DNA of 64,000 nucleotides from Cycas panzhihuaensis (taxonomy: Eukaryota; Cycadophyta), in contig CM041465.1 in assembly GCA_023213395.1 (NCBI GenBank), forward strand, positions 178,257,741 through 178,321,740, in the 5' to 3' direction. The notes beneath the pieces were generated by a model. The model saw only the letters and a list, made by a program, of their open reading frames with translations. It was not told the origin of the DNA and did no database searches. Position 1 is the first letter of the stretch. Each line of letters starts with the position of its first letter. Below, in pieces: positions 56,238 to 64,000 of this stretch. The position numbers and the translations under genes were made by a program.

Positions 56238-58387
56238 ATTGGGTAGATCCTAGTGCCACACTCACTTGCAATGAGATTGCAAGCTATGTTCTCCTCTTCT
56301 TCACCATTCATGTGAAGTGAAGAGTTGAGATTTTTTTTTTTTTTAAATCCATTTTTTAAAGCTCTTTTTATTGCAAATTTTTAGTACAAAATTATATGTT
56401 GTTGTACTATTTTATTTCTGCAGATAAGAGGAAGGAGTGTGGCTGCTTAAAAGCAACCTATTTGCAGGCCTAAAGGAGCACAAGAATTGCTTAGCTGATA
56501 GCAATTTTCAGCCATCTTTTTTAGCCTCAAATCTGGCATTTTGGCCTATTTTTGGCCATTTTTTTGCAATGAAAGTCAGATTTCAAGGTTGCAGAAGAAG
56601 AAATCAGTGACTCTCACTGATTAGAGGCAGATTTTAAAGTATAAAATTAAACCGTACGGACGTGGTACGAATTGTGCGGATTTCTGTATAGCGGTACGGC
56701 CAAAAAATCAAATTGCCTAGAATCACACGAAATTTCACCAGTAGGTGCGTCTTGGCCTCCTAAGCACTTTTGTCTACTGGAGCGACGCGATATTTTGAGT
56801 TTAAAGGGGTCAAACAACCTTTTTTGCAGCCATTCTCCAAATTTAAAAATCTCAGATCTAGAAAAATCTAAGGAGTTTTTTCCTGCTGTAATACATGTTT
56901 TTGGATCTCCTCATCTCGATCTATCATTTGGGATAGGTCTCACATGAATCCGACACTCTGTTGAAAAGTTATGACAATTTTTAGGTTTTCTAGTACATTT
57001 TGGCCGCAAGTTAAAACTGGTTTTTTTGCCTGTTTTTGATAAGATTTTTCAAAAATTTTTGTATATTTGTAAAGTGCAGGTGAAGGCCAGCAAATCTGGA
57101 AATTTTTTATTTTTTCAAAAATTTTTGAAATTTGTGCCATATAGCGGTACAATAGACGGTATAGTCTGCCCAACAGCAGACTTAGTTTGCTGAAAATTTG
57201 ATTTTTCAGTGTACATTGTATTTTTCAAAAATTTAGTCTTTTTTCTCTTTAAAAAAAAATAAAAATAAAAATAAAAATAAAATAAAATAAAATTATTGTA
57301 TGTAAAAGGGGTTTTTTAAAGATATTTATAGCCTTTGTGGCTTTTAGAGGCCTATTTTGGCCCTTTTGTAAAAAGAACAAGGTACTTAAATCCTTTGTAA
57401 AGCCAATCATCTGGATCGGAGCAATATCCGATGATTTGGCTCATCATGTGTATGATTTTAATGGTTGCATGCACTTGGAGACTTCATTGAGTGCCACTTG
57501 GGCACATAGAGTGCCATTTGGGCACTAGGTGGACACGTCATCACTACACTTGGACACGGCAACAACACTTAAGTGGAGCATTTACATTCAGTTTTCCATT
57601 ATTTACATGACATTCGAGAACAAGAGCACTTTCCTTAAAATCAACTCATCTCGACGACTTTATACCGCCAGTTCTTGACTTGTGTGCATACTCGCCTTGG
57701 TTGAAATAGACCAAGGTTGGCCGAAGTCCAGGCCCTAAGGGAGGGAGAGTTTCATATTGGGTCTGGTCATAACCGGTATAGTGGTGGAGGGACAGGTTAG
57801 CCATACCTACGGCCTCCAATCAGGGATTATCCTGATAACCATCTGGGAAAACTGAAAAACCTTAATCAAAATAATTAATTTAGCTAGGCCAATATCCGTC
57901 ATAGCCGTGGGACATGCACGTACTTCTTTTCGGAGAGTATATCGCTATTCATTGGTGAACTGGGTGAGGGCCGTGATTACAGGCTCCACGTTTACTTGGA
58001 TTTCATCACCAAGGAACGGTGCAGGTATTGCGGGTGAAAGCCATTAATTACGTATACTAGAAGCCCCCTTAGGCATCGACACCTCACTTAATTTGGATAC
58101 AAGGTAGAGGTTTGGGTTTGTTAGATATCCTACATCACTTTGGTTATCAGTTGTGTGCACCCACATGCTGGCTTCTATATAGGCCTTCTCACTTATCTTG
58201 ATTAGATCACTTACATCACATACTTATTTGTGATCTCTTTGCTTCCACATCTTACATTGCATTACTTCATTATTCCTTGTTGCGTTAGGTAGACCTGTCA
58301 CAAGTGTTAGTGACTCCACCTTCTTCTACTTAGTGCATTTTCCTACACATTTATATACATCACTCTTATTCATCTTTTCACACCACC
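56238..58387 (+). other. Y2 leader, shared with XY
   Basis: This 2.15-kb leader is colinear with 9564-7450 of XY. It holds a GTAC cluster (56652-56699, with CCGTACGG), an AAAAT microsatellite (57249-57293) and an antisense frame (57173-56940) partly shared with XY. A sense frame (56672-56947) also shares a stretch with XY. Confidence 0.8.
57249..57293. repeat. AAAAT/AAATA microsatellite
   Basis: An A run is followed by repeated AAAAT and then AAAT units over about 45 bp in the Y2 leader. XY has a plain T run at the equivalent place (8549-8566). Confidence 0.85.
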
Positions 58388-58493
58388 ATGTCGACCAATT
58401 TCAAGCAGAATGTGAACTGTATGCTAAAAGGGAAGGAGAATTGGGATCTATGGTTCACGAGAGTTAAGAACGCAGCCAAGTATGAGAGACTCT
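58388..58493 (+). pseudogene. Y2 gag, first part
   Basis: Gag starts at ATG 58388 (MSTNFKQNVNCML) with the KENWDLWFTRVKN segment that is the N-terminal core of this gag. It is cut by D2 in the actct target site. Removal of D2 and one TSD copy restores KYERLWLDH, matching XY gag. Confidence 0.9.
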
Positions 58494-59046
58494 TGTGAAA
58501 AGAGGCTAGATGGCCTCAACAGTCCCAAGATCTAGAAACTAAGATCACTCTAGTTCTAGTTGCACAAATACAAACAAGTATAATAATCTCAAGGTAAAGA
58601 GAAAGCAAAGAGACAAAACATGAATGAAGGAGCAAGAGAAAATGATACCCAATATGTGGAGTTGGAATTGGTCCAACCTCCAAAGAATGAACAGTTTGAT
58701 TAGCAAATTGACAGCATAACAATATAGCTCCAACTCTCTTGTGAGACAATGAGGAGAGGTCTCATTATATAGAGTAAAATGAGAGACCTAAGGCCTTGGA
58801 TGTTTGACAAGTGTCAAACATCCAAGATACATGCCTTGCATGTAGGACATGTGTCCTTTTGGGCTCTCATGTGAGCAAAAATGCATAAGGTTCCATTTGA
58901 CCCTTTAGTGACAACGTTGTGTCATTAGAAAAAATGTGGGTGTGCACTTTATCACTTAAATGATAAGTCACCCCTAAAGTAAAAAGTACACATATTACAT
59001 TAAAATAAAAGTGCATTATCTTAACATGTAGACATAAGGTTTAACA
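58494..59046 (-). repeat. D2 3' LTR (553 bp)
   Basis: The plus strand runs from TGTGAAAAGAGGC to GGTTTAACA. CCCCCCCTTACTG at 59047-59059 is the polypurine tract on the element strand. The U3 hairpin (58796-58825) is perfect; the other palindrome has one change. Confidence 0.92.
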
Positions 59047-59084
59047 CCCCCCCTTACTGTTTACAATGTTAAGTCGGACACCAA

Positions 59085-60872
59085 GACCATCTCTGAATTT
59101 TACAAACATTTCTCTACCAAGAGGCTTAGTAAAGATGTCTCACTGCGCTCCTCTCAGTAGGTCTCAGACCGGAGGTTGATCTCACCATTCTGCACATGCT
59201 CTCTGATGAAGTGATGGTGAACCTCGATGTGTTTTGTCCGCATGAAAGACGGGATTCTTAGCTAACTTGAGCACACTTTGATTGTCGCGGTGTATCCTCG
59301 GTGGGAGAGACCTACTCAAGTCCAAGTTCCCCAAGAATCATCGTGGCAGATAGCCTCACTGAGCTGCGCAGCTTTGTACTCTGCTTCGGTGGAGGATAAG
59401 GTAACATTGGGTTGCTTCTTGCAACTCCACGAAACAACTGTTGAACCAAGGGAAAAACAGTATCCCGAGGTTGATTTTCTGCTATCTTGGCAACCTGTCC
59501 AATCAGAGTCTGAGAACCCTTCCAGAGTGAAGTTCTCATTATGTGCATACTCAAGGCCATGCTACAATGTGCCTTTGATGTACTTAAGTATGCGTTTGGC
59601 TGCATTCCAGTGTATCTGATTGGGTTGAGACATGTAACGTGAGCAAATCCCAACAGCAAATGAAATATCCGGCCGAGTGTTGGTGAGATAAATGAGACTC
59701 CCAATCAATCACGGTAAAGTGTGGGATCTGCTGGTGCAGCTTCCTCATTGAGAGTAAGCTTGGGTCCATTCTCCATAGGTGTAGGCGCTGATTTGCAGTC
59801 GTGCATCCTGAACCGCTGCAAAATGTCCCAAGAGTATTTCGCTTGGGAAATGAAGATATAACTTTGGTCGTTGCCATATCTCAAAGCCTAAAAAATAATG
59901 GAGAAGTCCAAGATCTGTCATCTCGAAACTTCTCTTTAAGTCGTCTTGGAGAATATGAATCATCTTAGTGTCACTACCAGTGATCACTAAGTCATCTACG
60001 TACAAGGCAACAAAAATTACATGGTTCTTTTCATGTTTTATATACAGATTAGGATCTGAAGTAGATCGATGAAACCCATGTCTCAAGAAGTAATCATCGA
60101 TCTTCAAGTACCATGCCCTTGGAGCTTGCTTCAAGCCATATAACGCCTTTTTTAGGTGATATACAAAATGCTCTTTGCCTTGTACTTTGTATCCGGGAGG
60201 TTGCTCTAAATATACCTCCTCCTGAAGATCGCCATTGAGAAAGGCGCTCTTCACATCCATCTGATAAATAGGCCATTTGCATTGAGCAGCTAAGGCCAAG
60301 ATGAGTCTGATGGTGTTCATGTTCGCCACTGGTGCAAAAGTTTCCTCATAGTCTATGCCTTCTTTTTGTTTAAATCCTTTTGCCACAAGGCGGGCCTTTT
60401 GCTTTTTAGGTGAACCATCAGAATGGAATTTGGTCTTGTAGACCCATTTGCAACTGATTGCCTATTTGTGTTTAGGCAATTCAACCAAATTCCAAGTACC
60501 ATTCTTTTCAATAGAATGGATTTCTTCATCCATGGCAACCTTCCAATTTTCATTTTTAGAAGCCTCCTCAAAAGTGGAAGGCTCATCAACACAAAACACT
60601 TCAGCCATAAGTGCATAATTGGTTTGCTGCCGATATTTAGATGGACGTTTTCCTTCAATGATGTGACCGTCCTGAACTGTTTGTATGTACCATTTGGGTA
60701 ACTTTTGAATGGAAGTTACTTGAACCTCAAGATCTTCTGGTGTAAGTGGTTGGTCAACAGAAGATAAACTTGGATCAAGTGGAGCAAATTCAGTTGAAGT
60801 AGACAGTCCAGCTGGTGCAGATGATGAACATGGTGTAGAGGATTGAGAGGGAAGGAAGGCCTCAACAATCTT
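59085..60872 (-). pseudogene. D2 RT and RNase H with upstream linker
   Basis: On the minus strand the frame starts in the integrase-RT linker (KKIVEAFLPSQSSTPC), then RT with [46 protein letters not shown] near 60245, [14 protein letters not shown] near 60140 and LYVDDLVI near 59990. RNase H follows near 59490 with damaged frames, YCDNQS-like and HIEVHHHF regions near 59230. RT from 60386 to 59745 is open over 213 codons. Gag, protease and integrase are missing, so D2 would depend on other elements to move. Confidence 0.9.
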
Positions 60873-61653
60873 CTTGTGAAAACACAACTGTTTAAGTATG
60901 AAAACATCTCTTTAAGTACGAAAAACAACTGTCATAAAGTATGAAAACAACTCTTTAAGTATGAAAACAACTGTCATAAAGTATGAAAGCAACTCTTTAA
61001 GTATGAAAAACAACTCTCATAATGTATGAAAACAGCTGTCATAAAGTATGAAAACAGCCCTTTAAGTATGAAAACACAGCTGTTTAAGTATAAAAATAGC
61101 TCTTTAAGTATGAAAAACAGCTATCATAAAGTATGAAAATAGCTCTTTTTTATGCTTTTTGAGTGGGATTTCAAGGCTGGAAATGCCCAGAAATTGATCC
61201 ACAGCCTGCAAGAGGATTAATAACTTGAAACAAACTTCATTAAAGAGTTTCAGTGAGCTGCATAATATGCCAAAGACCAACTATGAGAAGAAATAGCTCG
61301 TAAAATTGCTGTCCACCATGAAAACGTGAGTACTTTGCTCAAAAACCTTGTAAAAAATCTGAAAAATAATTTCAGATTTGAGTATGGAAAGCTCCTCCTT
61401 TTAAACTACTACAGCAAAGCCTTGAACCTGCATGCTGCACTCTTGATAAAAGTCTGAAAAAAAAATTCAGATTTGAAATGTACTTGCTCTAGCCTGCAAA
61501 TGTAGCTCCAAAAGCTTGAACCTGCAAAAAAAAATCTTCAAAACAAACCTTGGATTGCCTTCGGAGTGCGAAGGCTGTCACCAAGGGTTTGTAGCTTTCT
61601 TCAAATCTCCTTGAGCAGCTGTAAAACAGAACAGAGGGAGCTAGTCTCCTCTT
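60873..61653 (-). other. D2 leader remnant with tandem array
   Basis: This is the first part of a D-type leader. 60873-61150 holds the TTCATACTTAAAGAGCTG array seen in D at 15501-15972. The array is joined directly to the RT linker at 60872, so the deletion endpoint falls inside the array. Confidence 0.85.
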
Positions 61654-61665
61654 GCTCTGATACCA
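61654..61665 (-). other. D2 primer-binding site
   Basis: On the element strand it reads TGGTATCAGAGC after a two-base spacer from the LTR. Confidence 0.88.
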
Positions 61666-61667
61666 AA

Positions 61668-62220
61668 TGTGAAAAGAGGCTAGATGGCCTCAACAGTCCC
61701 TAGACCTAGAAACTAGGATCACTCTAGTTCTAGTTGCAGAAATACAAACAAGTATAATAATCTCAAGGTAAAGAGAAAGCAAAGAGACAAAACATGAATG
61801 AAGGAGCAAGAGAAAATGATACCCAATATGTGGAGTTGGAATTGGTCCAACCTCCAAAGAATGAATAGTTTGATTAGCAAACTGACAGCATAACAACACA
61901 ACTCCAACTCTCTTGTGAGACAATGAGGAGAGGTCTCATTATATAGAGTGAAATGAGAGACCTAAGGCCTTGGATGTTTGACAAGTGTCAAACATCCAAG
62001 ATACATGCCTTGCATGTAGGACATGTGTCCTTTTGGGCTCTCATGTGAGCAAAAATGCATAAGGGTCCATTTGACCCTTTAGTGACAACGTTGTGTCACT
62101 AGAAAGAATGTGGGTGTGCACTTTATCACTTAAGTGATAAGTCACCCCTAAAGTAAAAAGTACACATATTACATTAAAATAAAAGTACATTATCTTAACA
62201 TGTAAACATAAGGTTTAACA
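61668..62220 (-). repeat. D2 5' LTR (553 bp)
   Basis: It matches 58494-59046 with a small number of differences. It carries a perfect hairpin (61970-61999) and the perfect 18-bp palindrome (62123-62140). It is followed by actct and the gag of Y2. Confidence 0.92.
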
Positions 62221-62225
62221 ACTCT

Positions 62226-63245
62226 GGCTGGACCACTTGGAGCGAACCCCGATAGTACCTGCGACCGACACCACACCGCAGAGTGGTGGCACACCTCCAG
62301 CTCCTCCTGCTCATAATCCGCAACGGCGACAATGGATCATTGAAGACCAGAAGATCAGAGCAGGGATCCTGCTAGTTACAGATTACTCCTTGCACAACCT
62401 AATCGATGACACGCAACACGACACTACCTTCAAGGTCCTCGAAGTCCTCAAAAGAAACTTTGATACTCAGTCAGTCTTGGAGTTTGTTCATATGGTATTG
62501 ATGATGAACAAGATGCGAATGTAGAAAGGGCGAGCACATGAAACCATCAATGCTCTTCGCCCCATTAAACAGGCCATTGATAGGGATTTTAAGACCCAAT
62601 GCATAACTTGGGCCTTCCTAATTCAATCCAGTTTGGATGTTCTTGATTATAAGAACCTGCTAGGAAATCTTCACTATCCGCACATCAAGACCCTCAACTT
62701 CAAGCATTAGCTGAGAAGTTTATTGAACATGACAAGACCTTCACTACTAGCTTCCCACTTTCAGATTCAACTCCTAATGCAACCTTTGAAGCTGACATGG
62801 ACGAGGAAGTATACTACACCAAACAAAGAAGGTCAATCTTCACGCGAGGAAGAAGAGGTCGTGGAAGAGGCGGGGAAAGCAACAAGGACAACAAAGAAGG
62901 CAACAACAAGGTCAAGAAGAAAAGCAGAGTCAAAAGATCACAATCGAGATGCCAAACAACAATGCTCCCACGTGTCAAAGGTGTAACAGGAAAGGACACC
63001 TTACAAAAGATTGCCGAATTGACTACAACAAATTGCCTCGTCATCAACAACAGCAACATCAAGCTCACAATGTTGATGAGAGTCATGATGACTTATTTGC
63101 AGGAGCAAATCTCATTGAGGCACGTATTCAACAAAGCAGGGAAGCATCCACTTCATCTATTGCTTCTAGACCTAAGAGGTACATTGAGGCACGTTGTGGC
63201 ACAACCATTTGTCAACTTGATTCGCCACTACCTTGACCACTTGGA
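62226..63245 (+). pseudogene. Y2 gag, second part
   Basis: Gag resumes with LDHLERTPIVPA and continues through IIEDQKIRAGILL, LEFVHMVL and NKMRM to a UAG at 62522-62524. KGRAHETINALRP follows. The remainder changes frame at least twice. The zinc knuckle CQRCNRKGHLTKDC lies near 62968-63010 in the frame of protease. A UGA (63234) and a UAG (63246) close the knuckle frame 13-17 codons before the protease Asp. XY has the same UAG before protease and the same UAG triplet after MRM. Confidence 0.85.
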
Positions 63246-63248
63246 TAG

Positions 63249-64000
63249 GCAAATGCTGCATCAACATCATCATCAGACTGGGTTATGGACACAGGAGCTA
63301 CCCAGCACATGACTTGTCACCGGGACCTCTTTCAGGATTTTGATTCAGAGGTCACCGGAGTAATACACATGGCCGATAAGTCGACACAACCTATTCAAGG
63401 CATGGGCTCTATATGCCTAGAGCTCCCAGGCCTGCCCAATTTTACTTTAAAAGATGTCTTGTATATTCCCCATCTCAAACAAAACCTTCTGTCGTTATCC
63501 ACACTTGTCTCCCGTGGATTCGAACGAGTGTCACTGACTAATGATCAAGTTCTTAGTGTTATTCACCCACCTTCATGTTCTGTGGTAATGACTGGGAAAC
63601 TTGAAGGTAAGCTATTTAGACTGATTAGAGCCACATTGTCTTCTTCCGCATACCAAGTTGTTGCCCCCATATGTGTCGTGGAAGAACTTGCAAATAATGT
63701 CACATTGACTCATTCCAAGCTGTCCCTAGAAGCTCTTTGGCATGCTCGCATGGGGCACGTCAAACTTGATCGGCTTAAGGAAATATCTCATTCTACTCCA
63801 GGTCTGCCCAGATTTTCCTCTAAGCCATTCAAATGTGAAGCTTGCATTTTTGCCAAATCCCACAAACAGCCATTTCCCCAGAGTCAATGGAAAGTCAGTC
63901 AATCTCTTGAATTAGTACACTCAGACATCTGTGGGCCTATGCCTACCCCTTCTCTCACAGGGAAGAGGTACTATATTACATTTATTGATGACTTCACTCG
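63249..64000 (+). CDS. Y2 protease and integrase N-terminal part, open to window end
   Basis: After the UAG at 63246 the frame is open for 250 codons to the edge. It encodes the aspartic protease motif DTGATQHMTCH (Asp at 63288), then the linker (VLYIPHLKQNLLS near 63460), the integrase zinc-binding region with WHARMGHVKL near 63740 and CEACIFAKSH near 63840, HSDICGPM with the first catalytic Asp near 63920, and FIDDFT at the end. All visible key residues are kept and it is the cleanest frame of the window. There is no own start codon at the expected place, so it would be made as part of a gag-pol polyprotein, which needs passage through the UAG. Confidence 0.85.

Larger units (their letters stand above)
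58494..62220 (-). mobile_element. Copia element D2, internally deleted, inside Y2
   Basis: D2 is a 3727-bp minus-strand member of the D group with 553-bp LTRs (58494-59046 and 61668-62220) and a perfect TSD actct (58489-58493 and 62221-62225). The leader is fused to the linker before RT, so gag, protease and integrase are gone. Confidence 0.93.
55858..64000 (+). mobile_element. Copia element Y2, carrying D2, runs off the window
   Basis: Y2 inserted into the RT of E. It has a 365-bp LTR, a primer-binding site, a 2.1-kb leader, gag, protease and integrase up to the window end. D2 interrupts gag (TSD actct). It is the reference for what a normal Y element looks like and reveals the chimeric nature of XY. 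Confidence 0.9.

Overview
This window is plant nuclear repeat DNA. I found no single-copy host gene, tRNA, rRNA or CRISPR array. Almost everything can be assigned to LTR retrotransposons: at least eleven Ty1/copia elements (domain order gag, protease, integrase, reverse transcriptase, RNase H), one Ty3/gypsy remnant recognised by its chromodomain, and one very short-LTR element of TRIM type. Plant origin follows from the copia families and from primer-binding sites of the TGGTATCAGAGC type, complementary to plant initiator tRNA-Met. Dense nesting, long decayed leaders and AT-richness fit a large plant genome. A gymnosperm is possible, but the species cannot be read from the window.

The elements (letters are mine) form one nested tower, solved mostly from matching 5-bp target-site duplications (TSDs). 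The base is gypsy element M (+, 45713-46409). Copia L (-) inserted into M's chromodomain; only its 5' LTR (45195-45712), parts of its leader (44168-45194 and 21901-22138) and parts of its RT/RNase H (9670-9953 and 806-1419) remain. L was hit three times: by the chimeric element XY (1420-9664, TSD aaatg), by C (9955-21900, whose 3' LTR holds D at 14426-21744), and by H (22139-44162, TSD tgtac). H holds I (25574-37350, TSD atcat), I holds K (27669-35211, TSD acatg), and H also holds J (37481-42555). To the right, E (46410-55857) sits in M's LTR and holds F (49104-54230, TSD gaggc) and Y2 (55858 to beyond 64000). Y2 holds D2 (58494-62220, TSD actct).

Four copia groups recur. L, D, K and D2 share one: LTRs near 550 bp, one gag zinc knuckle, CCHC then DSGAS. 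C, E, F, H and J share a second: LTRs near 180-235 bp, gag starting like MASSILAL, two zinc knuckles. XY and Y2 share a third: gag starting MSTNFKQN, a 2.1-kb leader, protease DTGA. I is a fourth. No element has an intact gag-pol; the longest clean stretch is the protease-integrase frame of Y2 at the window edge.

The most unusual object is XY. It is a complete insertion with a perfect TSD and 86-bp LTRs, but inside it a Y-type copia has been joined to a TRIM-like element exactly at the shared primer-binding site, at both junctions. Other signals worth checking are a U3 hairpin whose stem co-varies between D and K, GTAC-centred palindromes in the leaders of several unrelated copia families, and element F, whose LTRs are identical although its coding region is riddled with frameshifts.
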